A stretch of 64,000 nt of DNA from Diogma glabrata (taxonomy: Eukaryota; Arthropoda; Insecta; Diptera; Cylindrotomidae), in contig CAVNZG010001060.1 of assembly GCA_963693315.1 (NCBI GenBank), positions 1-64,000 of the forward strand. The letters run 5' to 3'. The translations under genes were made by a program, and so were the position numbers. Under the pieces are notes generated by a model. It was given only the letters and a program-made list of their open reading frames with translations. It was not told where the DNA came from and made no database searches. The first letter of the stretch is position 1. The number at the start of each line of letters is the position of its first letter. This document shows, piece by piece, positions 32,931 through 44,523 of this stretch.

Positions 32931-33646
32931 CCCTACTGTAGCGTACAATTACCGATCGATTTTCGTGACACGTTGGTAAAAGCTTTCAAGTAACATAAGA
33001 AAGATTTTATCAGCTTTTGGAGTACATTGGATAAAGGGTTTGGGGGTCCACCATACAACAGATGGGTTTCCACCCTGTTTTTTATGTTTGTTGGGAGCAT
33101 AAAACATTCGTTCGTGAATGAATTTTGATGACACTTTGGAAAAAAATGCAAATATGTATGGCAAGGAACTGATTAGTTTTTGAGCGATAGTGAACAAAGT
33201 GGTGTGGGGTCCCTGGAGCACCTGTTTTTTTTTTGAAAGCTCTATAACATCTGTACCTAATAATCGAATTGAATGAAACTTGGTACATGAGTATTTAGTA
33301 CGGTTCACAATAGTTATTCATCCCAACTTCCGGTTTTTCACTTCCGGCAAAATTTTTTTTTTGTACTTTTTGGAAGTTTTCTCAGTGTCTTTATGCACAC
33401 TACAGCCTACAATAATGAAGTGATTATGGTGAAACTTATGAAAAAGGTTTCGATTAGTGTGAAAAGATAGTTATCATCTTTTGGGACACATAGACCAATG
33501 TGGCGGGGGGTCTACCATACAAATGCTGACTTTTCACACTTTGTTTTTAAAGTTTGTTGGGAGCATACAGACTTCATTCATTAATTTATTTTAATGACAC
33601 TTTGAAAAGAGATGGAGACTTAAATAATAAAGAACTGATTAGTTTA
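32931..33646. repeat. Tandem dispersed repeat, about 460-bp unit, second copy truncated
   Basis: The segments 32935-33390 and 33391-33646 match in order: GTAGCGTACAAT/CAGCCTACAAT, TTGGGGGTCCACCATACAA/GCGGGGGGTCTACCATACAA, TTTGTTGGGAGCATA, GATGACACTTTG and AAGGAACTGATTAG. The second copy stops at the tail of LINE family E. Related sequence lies at about 15600-15890. Noncoding. Confidence 0.7.
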
Positions 33647-34281
33647 TTTATTTATTTATTTATTTATTTATTTCTTTATTTTTATTCCACCTATATTTTA
33701 CACATTCATTAATTTTAATTACACAGTTTAGTACATGACAAGTAATAACTTACTCTACAAGATAAAATTACATTTTATATGTTTAACAATGACACAATAT
33801 ATTAGAAAAAAAATTGAAGACACAATATATTTGAAAAAAATGTACTTAATATTTATCATAGAAAACTGTGTTGAGAAATTAAACATTTACTTTAAATTTT
33901 AAACGATAATATAAATCCAGCTCAAAATTACTAGCAACAACTTAAAGTTAATGTTTTGTTTTTATATATGTACTATAATAACTAACAAAGAATGGACAAA
34001 AATAATTAATCCTTGATTAGAATAAAAATAGTAGGTATTTCCAGAAGCGCACAGAGCGCTTGTAAACAAAAATACCATCGAAAATTTTGACAACGAAGTT
34101 AAAATTCAACATTGTGAGGTGAAGGATTTTTATTAGAAAAAAATTATTAATTGATATATGTATACTTAAAAGATGAAAATTTGGATTAACTAACTAATTA
34201 TTTAGAAAGGAAAGTAACAGTTCGATACAACTGTCTTTGCAATTTGCTTATATTTGTTTGAATCGATATTGATTAGGATTA

Positions 34282-34549
34282 TTAGTTTGATAAACTTCTG
34301 TTATAAAGAAACTCAACATTATCTATACTGAAAAGCCACACTTTTAAACTTTTGAGAAATTCTTTGCCTGAGTTGATTGTCTTTAATGAAATTGGCAGGG
34401 CATTATACAAAAAAGGGGCCATAAAAAAGTAAAATCGACGACAGTATTCCTTTCTCGTGAAAAGAACAATACAATGATTCCAATTTCGTAAACAGTTAGC
34501 ACGTCCTTCTCTTACAACTTTATGACCACTTCTTGTATAAAAATTTCTT
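34282..34549 (-). pseudogene. LINE family E ORF2, C-terminal end beyond the Jockey insertion
   Basis: Minus frame FYTRSGHKVVREGRANCLRN through YFFMAPFLYNALPISLK to a TAA at 34282-34284. This LYN.LP motif is the standard end of CR1/Jockey-group ORF2 proteins, and it is exactly what is missing from the frame that stops in poly(A) at 38811. It therefore completes that ORF2. Confidence 0.8.
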
Positions 34550-34808
34550 CAGTTTCAATTTAACAGTGAAGCGAATCGTTTCAAACTAAATAATTGAAAT
34601 AAAATAAATTGTTTAAAATACGGTAATTCGTATACAAGAGTGCTTGTTAACTTTTTCAACTTGTAAAATCATTGATTTTGCAACTGTGTCATAATAAGCA
34701 GTGAGTGAAGACGAGTGTGAAAATAATACTAAGAGAAGCCGCGACTTCTCTGAAGATGAAGCAGATTTAATTAATAAATTCCCCAAGGTCGAGGAATACG
34801 TGATAAAA

Positions 34809-35516
34809 ATGAGTCATAACTCTCAACAAACCTCAAAATTAACCAACACATCTACAAAACGCTCTAAAGGACTGAACAACATGTCACAAACTCAAAGTTT
34901 AAAACCAGATAGCTGTAATCAGCCAAAAAACAATTCAACTCAAATCAAAATTAACATTCCAGTTCAAAATCGATTTGATCTTTTTGATAATAATACGATT
35001 GATGACGTCACAGAAATTGACGACAAAATAGATCAACATAATACAGTTACTAATAACAAAAAAAAAGAAATCATACCTCCAATAATATTAAAAGAAATTT
35101 CAACTTTTGATGCGCATGCATTAATAAAAAATAATAATATTACAAAATACAAATTAAAGTTTATGTCTGTAGGAATTAAAGTTCTTTTGGAAAACGATAA
35201 AGACTATAATGAGTTAATTGCTGCGCTAAAAAAGGACAATAAAATGTATTATTCGTTTGAAAAAAAGGAAAACAAACTTATTAAGTTTGTTCTCTCCGGA
35301 CTACCAAACTGGAGCATAACAGATATTGAAACAGCGTTGAAAGACGAAGGAGTTGATCAACCATCTGAAATTAAGAAACTTAATATTAAAAATCAACGAT
35401 ACATCGATCAAATGACGTATCTTTTATACTTTAAGCCTGGTACTACAAATATTTCAAAACTTCGTCAAACAAAACATACATATAACGTCCAAAACTTGCA
35501 GAGTACCAACAAATAA
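34809..35516 (+). CDS. Jockey ORF1 (gag-like), lacks zinc knuckles
   Basis: The open frame begins at 34701, but its first ATG is at 34809 (MSHNSQQTSKL), giving 235 residues. A Ser/Asn/Lys-rich N-terminus precedes a domain from about residue 125 (ISTFDAHALIKNN ... FVLSGLPNWSITDIETALKD ... YLLYFKPGTTNISKL) that matches the PRE_C2HC domain of Jockey gag proteins. The CCHC zinc knuckles that normally follow are absent; the frame ends soon after HTYNVQ. The downstream frame at 35478-35837 (EYQQIREKTTKKRN ... SDFPTLNPN) is the normal C-terminal part, so the knuckles were removed by an out-of-frame deletion. Confidence 0.75.
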   Translation: MSHNSQQTSKLTNTSTKRSKGLNNMSQTQSLKPDSCNQPKNNSTQIKINIPVQNRFDLFDNNTIDDVTEIDDKIDQHNTVTNNKKKEIIPPIILKEISTFDAHALIKNNNITKYKLKFMSVGIKVLLENDKDYNELIAALKKDNKMYYSFEKKENKLIKFVLSGLPNWSITDIETALKDEGVDQPSEIKKLNIKNQRYIDQMTYLLYFKPGTTNISKLRQTKHTYNVQNLQSTNK

Positions 35517-35825
35517 GGGAAAAAACAACAAAAAAACGAAACATTAGTCGCAAACCTAGTTTTGTGTTCAATAGCTCGGATTTTCCAACCTTAAATCCGA
35601 ACCAGAAACTCTCCGAACTGCCGTTAGAAAATGCTAAGCGGATCACAAACACTACAACTACAAATTATTCACATATCACTAACTTCAATAACCATAATAA
35701 TAGTGATCTATTTACAGTCGAACAAATAATGAGGTTAGTAAACGATATCATATCCCAGCTAAAACACTGCAGGAACAAGGAACAACAATTTCAAGTCATA
35801 GCCGGGCTTTCAGTTAAGTACCTTT
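35517..35825 (+). pseudogene. Remainder of Jockey ORF1 in another frame
   Basis: Holds the gag C-terminus: SSDFPTLNPNQKLSELPLEN, then a Thr/Asn-rich stretch and LVNDIISQLKHCRNKEQQFQ to a stop at 35839, overlapping the ORF2 start at 35826. No own start codon is needed, since it was originally fused to the upstream frame. Confidence 0.65.
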
Positions 35826-38534
35826 ATGGCGTTAAATAATTTAAATAATATAAAAATTGCATATTGGAATGCGCAAAGCATTTCCAATAAAATTAATGAA
35901 ATTTATTATTTTTTAGACATAAATAAAATTGACATTTTCTTGGTGAACGAAACATGGCTAAAGCCTAATTTGAAACTCTTAAAAAATAGTGAATATATTT
36001 GCTATAGAAATGATAGACAACAACAACCAGGCGGTGGTGTAGCAATTTTCATAAAACGAAACATTAAACATTCACTACTACCCAGCTTTTACACATCAGT
36101 TATTGAATCATTAGGCTTAAAAGTGTTTACACAGCATGGTGAGATAATTATTGTTTCCTGCTATTTTCCAGGTACTAAGATCAATGTTGACAAAATTCAG
36201 CAATTTAAAAAGGATTTACGTAAAATAGCCAATAGTCAAAATAGCTTCGTTATCTGTGGAGATTTTAACAGTCGTCATAGATACTGGAACTGTCGAAGAT
36301 CAAACCGAGCTGGAAATGCTATGTATGACGAAATGTCAAGAGGTAGATTTAACATTAGTTTTCCAAATACTTCTTATTGTCCGAATTCTAGTCGAGGCAA
36401 CCCATCGACGCTTGACCTTGCTTTACACAATATTCCGCACCTTATTTCTCAACCGGTTGCCAAAACTGAGTTGTCTTCTGACCACTTACCAGTTGTATTC
36501 GATTTGCTAAACACTTCTCCAAATATAAGTGCAACTTCATCAACGAGTTACAATTTTAATAAAGCTAAATGGGCTTCTCTTTATTTATTCCTCAAAGCCA
36601 AAATTAATATTTTCGATATCGAAAATCGAATTAATTCTCCAGAAGGCATAGACGATGAAGTAAAACGATTAACAGATCTGGTTTTTGAAGCCCAAGAAAA
36701 ATATATACCCAAGCAAAAGCTGAAATCTCAAGAGCCTTCAATCCCTAATGAAATCGTACAGCAAATTAAAATAAGAAATTGTTATCGTCGTCAATGGCAA
36801 AGAACAAGAAATCCAATTAATAAGGTGAATTACCAGAAAATAAATGCAGCCATACGCAATTCTATCACCAACATCAGGAATAAACGGTGGGGGAAATTAT
36901 TAGAAACAATAACACCCGGATCTAATAAATTATGGAATCTTAACAAAATTGTCGGTAAACCTTCCAAAAAAATACCCCCATTAAATTCTCAGAATAAACT
37001 CCTCTTAACAACTTCAGAAAAATGTAACGCAATCGGGGAAGTTTTTTATCAAGCACATGTCATTAACCAAAATATAAATGACCCAGAAACGACCAAAGCA
37101 GTTTTAAATACTAAAACTTTTATTAGTTCAATTACTTCATGGGAAATTGATGAAATCACAAACCACAGGGAGCTGTTAACAATAGTAAAAAGACTACGAA
37201 ACAGAAAAGCTTGCGGTAGTGATAATATACATAATCAAGTTTTAAAACGAAGTCCTAAAAAGTTATTTGTAGCTCTTGCTTTTATCTTCAACGCATGCAT
37301 GAAAATAGGATATTTTCCATCCGCCTGGAAAAACGCAAACGTCATAGCAATTTGTAAACCAAAAAAGGATCCTACTAGTCCAACAAGCTACCGACCAATT
37401 AGTTTGTTAAGTGGCTTTAGCAAAATTTTCGAAAAAGTAATCTATGCTCGACTTAATAAGTTTGTTTCAAGCAAAAACATAATACCATACGAACAATTTG
37501 GTTTCCGCACAGGCCACTCAACAAATCATCAATTGTTACGAGTAACCAAACTAATAAAACACAAAATCAATAACAAACAATCAGTGGGAATGCTGTTGCT
37601 AGACATCGAAAAAGCCTTCGACGCTATATGGCATGACGGTCTTCTTCACAAATTATTCAACATCCAAACACCTATCTATCTTGTAAAAATCATTCGCAGT
37701 TTTCTTTGCGACAGATATTTTAACGTTAGTATTGAAGGAACAAAATCCAAAAAATTCGCAATTCCTTCCGGAACTCCACAAGGAGCAGTGCTTAGTCCAT
37801 TGCTTTATAATATCTACACCGCCGATCTGCCACGATCTAGTGATTGTGAATACTCACTCTTCGCTGATGACACAGCTATCTTGACATCTTCTGAAGATCC
37901 AAATTATATCGTCAATAAACTTGAAGTAGCAATTAATGAAGTCAATAATTTCTTTGATCGATGGAAAATAAGGGTCAATGTTAACAAATATCAAACATGC
38001 TTCTTTACACGCAAGCGAAAAACACTAAGCCTTCCCAGCAGAGATATAGTTATAAACGGTAAAAACATCCCGTGGTCAAATAGTTTAAAGTACCTAGGTA
38101 CACTTGACACTTGATAAAAAACTGAGGTACCTATAACACTTGATAAAAAACTAACCTTCTCGGATCATATTTCTGAAAGAATTAATAACATGGGAAACGT
38201 AATAAAAATGCTTTATCCCTTTATAAACAGAAACTCGAAATTAAATGTTAAAAATAAATTGATCCTTTTCAAATCCGTGATTATACCAAAACTAACATAC
38301 GGTATTCCAGTATGGGAATGCTGTGCAAAATCTCACAGACTTAAACTGCAAAGGACACAAAATAAAATATTAAAAATTATTTATAACAAACCATGGCACT
38401 ATTCTACATACAAGTTACACAAATTACACAACATCGATCTAATAGAAACATATATTAACAAACGCAAAAACAAATTTTACCAAAACTTAAATAATAATGA
38501 TAATCCATTGGTGAATGAGATTCTACAACTTTAG
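35826..38534 (+). pseudogene. Jockey ORF2: endonuclease/RT with a small duplication that adds stops
   Basis: The ATG at 35826 gives MALNNLNNIKIAYWNAQSIS. Endonuclease landmarks: AYWNAQSI, VNETWLK, CGDFNSRHRYWNCRRSN, STLDLAL, SSDHLPV. RT: NRKACGSDNIHNQVLK, SYRPISLLSGFSKIFEK, QFGFRTGHSTNHQL, LLLDIEKAFDAIWHDG, SGTPQGAVLSPLLYN and catalytic FADD at 679-682. At 38098-38150 a roughly 33-bp partial duplication (ACTTGATAAAAAACT twice) brings TGA TAA into the frame, which then continues unchanged (TLDKKLTFSDHI) to the natural stop at 38534. One repair-like event thus separates it from an intact ORF. Confidence 0.9.
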
Positions 38535-38811
38535 TCAACTTCGTTCACCAAGAAAACCCCTTAATTAGTTTTAGTTATTAGGTTAAGTAGTTATAGGTAT
38601 TAGGTTAAGTTATTATAGAAAGGTTTTTTCACACAAATTTTCCTTCATTGTACCATACTATAAAAACAAAATTATTCATAAATAATCCAATATTTATTCT
38701 AAAGCTGAAAAGTAATATTAAAAAATTTACTGTACTCTTAAAAATTGTAACGAATATTTTCATAATAATAAAAATCAATAATACGTCAAAAAAAAAAAAA
38801 AAAAAAAAAAA

Positions 38812-41539
38812 TTCTTAGAACTTTGTAGATAAAAATATATCGGAGCGGTAGAATTTTTTCCGATCGAAACAGTGGTAGAGAAGATTCAAATCGATTTTTA
38901 AAAAGGATTACACGAAGTGCATACTTTTGAGCAACACTCAAAGGAGAAATGTTGTTGTAATAGTTGCCACCCCAAATTGCAATACCATACTCTAATCGTG
39001 AGTGGAACAAAGAAAAATATAATGATCTCAGTAAAGTCTTAGGACATAATGATCTTAGGATGTACAATTTTCTAACCGTAAATAGGAGCTTATTTTTTAA
39101 ATTTAAGATGTGTTCCTTAAATTTTAAATCCTGGTCTACAAGAACTCCAAGGTATTTAAAAGAATTGACATTTTTGATTGTAATACAATTTTCACAACAC
39201 CTGTTGTCAAAGCAGTCAAGAGAATGACTGATAAAAGCTTCCAAGGCTGATTTCATAGAATCTGTATCAGATTTTATCTTAAAGTTGATAAATCTACTTT
39301 TTTGACTAAGCACCATATGGTGAACATTGAGCCATTGTCTAAGTAGGATTAAATCAGACTTCACCATATGCCATATATCATCTATGTCAAACGACGAATA
39401 AGAAAAGGCAGTATCATCAGCGAAGCTAGTAAGTTTACCATTAAACTGAAGATTACATAGGGAGTTAACATACACTAGGAATAATACTGGTCCAAGGATT
39501 GAACCCTGAGGTACACCAGTTTGGAGGGTGATCTCGGTACTTCTAAAATTATTGATTTTCACTTGCTGAGTCCTTGAGTTCAAATATGACCTAAACCATT
39601 GTGAAACAATTCCTCTAAACCCAGCGCGTTCTAATTTTTCCAATAAAATGTTATGATCTACAGTATCAAAAGCCGTTTTTATATCTATGAACAAACCAGT
39701 AGGCTTTTTACCATTGTTTAATTCCTGAAAGATATCAGATAAGTAATTTAGGAGCGCATCTTCAGTACTAAGTTTTTTTCGGTATCCAAATTGTAAATTA
39801 CTTAAAAAGTTGGTATATTCTAAAAAATCAAGCATCCTTTTTTTCACAATTTTTTCTAGAATTTTAGAGAAAACAGGTAACAAAGATATTGGCCTATAAT
39901 TTTTCATATCTGTTGCGACTCCTGATTTAAACAATGGAATTACAATTGCTCGCTTCATTTCTGATGGAAATATGCCAGTTGATAAACTTAGGTTGCAGAT
40001 GAACGTTAAAGGCTCTACTATTTTACTAAAAATGTTTTTTAAAATGACATTAGAAATGTTATCATGGCCCGCTGTGTTTGTATTTTGTAATGTATTTATG
40101 AAGGTCAACACTTCTTGTTGAGTAGTTGGCTTGAAAAAACAGCTTTTCGTTTCAGTTTTATTAGAGAACTTGAGCTGTTCTAGTTCATTTGGGGTGTAGT
40201 TATAATTAACATAGTTAGAATTTATTAAAATAATTGGCTGAGAAACAAAGTGTTCATTAAATAGATTCGCAACTGTTCGTTCATCGACTTGGAGTACATT
40301 AAATTTATCATTAACTTTCATTTGCTTATGATCATGGTTGGTTTGTTCCCCAACGACGTTATTCACAATTTTCCACTGGGCTTTTAGATTGTTTTTATTT
40401 ATCTCAAAAAGATTGGTAAAATGCTCACTTCTTACCGTAATTATACTTTTCTTGACTTTGTCTTGCAGATGCTTGTATCGGGTTTTCAAAGATTTATTCG
40501 AGGGATGTAGTTTGCTTTTAAATCCAATTTTATTTTTGAGTTTTATAAGACTGCATAGACTTTTAGTGTTCAACACCTTCAGATTTTTTCTTTTATTTAT
40601 ATACCTTCGTTTAAATGTGGATTTTTCAATAAAATTTTGAAGTTTTAGTATGAAAGAAGAGTACGCATTGTTAACTGATGTCTCATTATAAATTTCTTGC
40701 CACGTTTCATTATCAAGATATTGTTTAAGATCAAGATAGTCGATTGCACTAACCTCTGATTCTCTGTTTGTTGAGTAAAGTTGACCAAAACTATTATTAT
40801 TTTCAAAGTATAGCAGCGTAGCGCAGTGATCAGATACATTAAAATTTTCCACTTTGGCATCCAGCTTACATTTGCTGTACAAGCTTTGTCTTACGAATAT
40901 GTGGTCAATACATGTTTTGGAGTGCTGTGTCATGCGAGTTGGTTGGTTTACAAGTGATTTTAAGCCATTAGAAGCCATAACACATTTATACTCCATATTC
41001 TTTGAAGAATCTTCCATTAAATCCAGATTAATATCACCCAGTACAATTAGATTCTTGGCGTTAGTCTGGGTTAAAAAATTATTCAATTCTGCAACAAATG
41101 AGTTATGATCATAAGCATGAAGTCTGTAAAGACAAATTATTACATATTTTTCATTATAAATGGTACAGTCAACACGCAATCCATCGGCACTATTGAAACT
41201 AAGTTTTGAAATTTTATTCGGGATTTCAGATTTTATGTACACTGCGACTCCTGCATTTTTGTTATGTGGATTGCAGTTGGCAAAGAGAGTGAAATTGTCA
41301 ATTTTATGGTTATCTAGTTCTTGTTCTTTGACAAAGATTTCAGACAAAAATATCAAAGAACGCCGCGTAACAAAACTATCCAAATTGCAAAGAAGGGTAT
41401 CTAAATTTTTACGAATACTCTGAATATTTTGATGTAGAATCCAAAAATCAGGAGAAAGAGATATAGGATGTACAGAGTTGTTTGGCATAGGATACGATGA
41501 GAATGGATTTACATTTAACAGACCAAAATTACTACTCAT
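38812..41539 (-). pseudogene. LINE family E ORF2, endonuclease and RT (3' end cut by Jockey insertion)
   Basis: The ATG at 41537-41539 opens a frame of about 909 LINE codons that then runs into the Jockey poly(A) as a Phe run. Endonuclease: LHQNIQSIRKN, IFLSEIFVK, LIVLGDINLDLME, KTCIDHIFV and NVSDHCATL; note GDIN in place of the usual GDFN. RT: NTAGHDNISNVILK, NYRPISLLPVFSKILEK, QFGYRKKLSTEDALL, LFIDIKTAFDTVDH, GVPQGSILGPVLFLVYVN and catalytic FADD at 706-709. The frame is otherwise intact; the last 89 codons are at 34282-34549. Confidence 0.9.
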
Positions 41540-41586
41540 GCTAAAATTAAATTTACAAAAAATCTATTAAAAATTAAATTAAATTA

Positions 41587-42408
41587 TTATAAATTTTGAA
41601 GGTCTGCTATTGAATTAATATAAATTATTTTACCTCCTTCATCCTTCCTCATCATTATTCGACCTCTGCGCAACCAACAATATTTATATTTATGCGTTTC
41701 CTTCATTTCGTTTGATTTCTTTAACAGCATTCGACGATTATAAGTAAGACACTCATTTATATACACTCTATTTTCTCCGTACGGATTTTGATCATTGAAA
41801 AAGTTTTTAACATGGATCCGACCAGATTTTCTTGATCCAGTGATAATATTTTTACATTTTGTCTCATTCTTCAATTTAACAATTGTTTTCCCTGGTTTTT
41901 CTGGGGCTTTATTTTTTATGTAGAAACAATCCTGAACATCGTCTCTAGTAACAGTAGTTTTGCTGGTTTCAGTAAGAATTGTAGATACAAAGTCATCAAG
42001 GTTAGCATTTGTACACAATGGGATTCCCACTATTTCAAATCATCGATCCGTTGTTCAAGCGCAGATACTTTGCCCTTAAGATAGTTATTTTGAGCTAGAA
42101 GATTGTTCACTGATTCAACTAAACAATCTAATCCATCAAATCGTTTTTTAATATAAAGGTAATGGCTATTTATGTTGAAATTTTCAGGATTTATTTCATC
42201 AAAAATCATGCTATTATCATTCTGTGATTGCTTTGAAGACGTACACTTAACACAAAACCACTGCTTTTTTTCCTTTTTTAAAACCTCTATGTCATTTACA
42301 GAAACATTTATACATTTGGCATGGTAAAAACTTTTACAGATGCTACAATCTATGTTGTTGAAACTGTTGTTTCTGTTAATCTTCAATTGACAAATTATAC
42401 ACGACATT
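41587..42408 (-). pseudogene. LINE family E ORF1: PHD finger and FP-type domain, frameshifted
   Basis: The ATG at 42408 starts MSCIICQLKI with a PHD-type finger (CIIC, C..C in DCSICKSFYH, KCINV, CVKC). A coiled-coil-like segment ends the first frame (KGKVSALEQRIDDLK, stop near 42030). The next frame from about 42030 (VGIPLCTNANLDDFVSTI ... INECLTYNRRMLLKKSNEMK ... YCWLRRGRIMMRKDEGG) is the FP-type domain, to a stop at 41587. About 20 residues that normally join them are lost, so the break is a small deletion with frameshift. Same domain order as 31852-32874 and 63192 on. Confidence 0.8.
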
Positions 42409-42630
42409 ATCACCGATTGAGTTTTTATTTTTATGAACAAATTACTAACTGTATTAGCGTATTAATGCAACTGTATTTTATTGATTTTTTATTGCATATT
42501 AAAAATTATTTATTTTTAAAGTTTAACTACACAAAAATTATTGAATTTTTTGCAACTTATGTATTTCATTAACTGGTGTATTTCAACTGATCTTAAACAA
42601 ATTGCAACTTCTTTTGGGTGACAAACTCAA

Positions 42631-43080
42631 TGTTGTGTAAACTACCACCCATTACTGTGCTACACATGTAATTATATGTCAATTATATTCCATATTAAAA
42701 TTAAGTTCATTTATAACTCTAGTTCTTTTTGATATAAATAAAACTGAACATTGTAAAAAGATCTACATCTAATAAAAGGTCCATTAAAAAAGGATCCAAT
42801 CAGTTTTAAATAACAATAACTAAATTATAATTATATTAAATTTCAAATATAAAACATTAATAAAAGTGAAACTAATGTAATGTATAAATGTTCACAATTG
42901 AGAACATTTCAGTTATTTCACCTTGAAGTTCATTAAATAATATAGTATCGCTAATGATTATTATTATAATTAATTTCTAATAAATGAAATAAATATTGTG
43001 AAGCTGATGTAAAACAAGTGTTTCCAATTCGAGAACGTTCTATCCAAGGTGATCAAACCATTATTATTTTATACACAACA
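42631..43080 (+). repeat. 5' LTR of the Ty3/Gypsy element
   Basis: Starts TGTTGTGT and ends ACACAACA, a perfect 8-bp terminal inverted repeat with the TG...CA rule. 450 bp. It contains AT-rich promoter-like sequence, but no single TATA box can be assigned. Confidence 0.93.
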
Positions 43081-43084
43081 TAAA

Positions 43085-43103
43085 TCTGGTGACAGCGCTA
43101 ATT
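43085..43103 (+). promoter_or_regulatory. Likely primer-binding site of the Ty3/Gypsy element
   Basis: A few bases after the LTR comes CTGGTGACAGCGC, starting with the TGG that pairs with a tRNA 3' CCA. The tRNA species was not identified. Confidence 0.55.
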
Positions 43104-43419
43104 ATTTCAATTGTTGGATATAAAATAATGAAGCAGTATTCCAATAAACAAGGAATTGCTGATTACAAGAAAAGAAACAAGAAAATCATTGCATCATATT
43201 GAAGAAAAATAATTTTGAAAAAATAGACGTACAACCAAAATGGCGAAATAGTAGATTTCATTTTGAACTGCAGAAACAACTGTAAGGAAAATAAATATTG
43301 TAGAATTAATTTTAAATGCGTTTTGTTTATCATAAGTTAAATTAAGAGAAAATTTTCATTTTTTTTTAAATTCTTTGGCAAAATACTGTTCTTTCTTTTC
43401 TTATATTTTGTTTTTAGGT

Positions 43420-44523
43420 ATGATTAAGAATCAAATAGGTGGAGATGCTGGAAACCATTTGATTTTGAGAAATAAAATTGTTCAAAGAGACGAAGATAGT
43501 CCCGCAAATTCAGATGTAAGTAAAACTTTTGTTAATGCTGTTGTCGCGATTCAAAATTCAAACGAAGAAAATAATAAAAATAGTTCTTCTAATAATAATT
43601 TGATCGAAAGTTGTGTTATTTTAAATAGTGAAACAAAAATTGTGAAAATGTCGGTAAACGTAGACCAATTCCTAAAAATAGTTCCAGAATTTGATGGAAA
43701 TTCTTCGGAATTACATAAATTTATAAGATGTTGTGATTTAATGTATAAACCACTTACGGTAAAACCAGAAATTACTAATGAAGAGTTGTTTTTGGAATTA
43801 GTGGCATCTAAATTAAGTAAAAGTGCTTATGAAATTATTAAGTATAATGCGTTCGATTCATGGAAAAATTTAAAAACAGAATTAACCAAACAATTTAAAA
43901 TTCATAAATCGGTAGAACAATTACAGATAGAATTAGTACAAGCAAAACAAAAAACAAACGAAACAATTTTGGAATTTTCAAATCGAGTGGAACAATTGTT
44001 ATCGTTATTAAATGATGCTTGTATATCTCGCGAAGGTATTGAAGCAAAAATATTTGTAAACAATTTAAATTCAGGTACAGCGTTACGATCTTTTATCGAT
44101 GGTTTAAAATCAGAAAGAATTCAAAATGTAGTCAAGAGTTGTCGTTTTATAACACTTAAAGATGCAATTAATCAAGCTATTGAAGAAGAAATCTCGTTAA
44201 CGAAAAATAACCCACCAAATTCAACTCAATATTCTAAATGCCAATGGTGCAATAAACAAGGCCATATTGCAACTAAATGTTTTTCATTAACAAATAAAGT
44301 TAATTCTAATCCAAATACAAAGTCTGATCCTTTAACTTCTACAATCACAAATACAAATAATAATTCCGAAAATACAATTAAATTATTTTGTAATTATTGC
44401 AAACGTAAAGGTCATTTAATTGACAGTTGTTTTAAGAGAAATAATAAAATTAAATTGGAAATACCGGAAAACTCGAATCCACTCGAAAAGACAAACACGA
44501 TTTCTCGAGTGGGCGATCTATAA
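43420..44523 (+). CDS. Gag of the Ty3/Gypsy element
   Basis: Structural polyprotein that packages element RNA into virus-like particles in the cell. The first ATG is at 43420 (MIKNQIGGDAGNHL). The middle has a capsid-like helical region (VDQFLKIVPEFDG ... ILEFSNRVEQLLSLL). Two CCHC zinc knuckles follow, CQWCNKQGHIATKC and CNYCKRKGHLIDSC, for RNA binding. The frame overlaps pol by about 70 bp in the -1 frame, suggesting -1 frameshifting; no textbook slippery heptamer was seen in the overlap. The ORF appears intact. Confidence 0.9.
   Translation: MIKNQIGGDAGNHLILRNKIVQRDEDSPANSDVSKTFVNAVVAIQNSNEENNKNSSSNNNLIESCVILNSETKIVKMSVNVDQFLKIVPEFDGNSSELHKFIRCCDLMYKPLTVKPEITNEELFLELVASKLSKSAYEIIKYNAFDSWKNLKTELTKQFKIHKSVEQLQIELVQAKQKTNETILEFSNRVEQLLSLLNDACISREGIEAKIFVNNLNSGTALRSFIDGLKSERIQNVVKSCRFITLKDAINQAIEEEISLTKNNPPNSTQYSKCQWCNKQGHIATKCFSLTNKVNSNPNTKSDPLTSTITNTNNNSENTIKLFCNYCKRKGHLIDSCFKRNNKIKLEIPENSNPLEKTNTISRVGDL

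Larger units (their letters stand above)
34550..38811 (+). mobile_element. Full-length Jockey-clade LINE inserted in LINE family E
   Basis: Begins CAGTTTCAATTTAACAGTG at 34550 and ends with a 24-nt poly(A) (38788-38811). About 4.26 kb with leader, gag-like ORF1, ORF2, and a short 3' UTR. It is flanked by AAATTTCTT on the left and AAATTCTT on the right, a target duplication with one indel. It sits antisense to its host LINE. It has only a few disabling changes, so it is younger than family E here. Confidence 0.88.
33647..42620 (-). mobile_element. LINE family E (CR1/L2-like, PHD-finger ORF1), split by a Jockey LINE
   Basis: The minus-strand order is: leader, ORF1 (42408-41587), ORF2 (41539-38812), Jockey LINE insertion (38811-34550), the last 89 codons of ORF2 (34549-34282), 3' UTR, and a TAAA-type simple-repeat tail (TTTA run at 33652-33692). 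The split halves share the sequence AAATTTCTT/AAATTCTT at the junctions, a likely target duplication. The left end is set by the tail; the right end is approximate and abuts the Ty3/Gypsy LTR. Confidence 0.82.
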
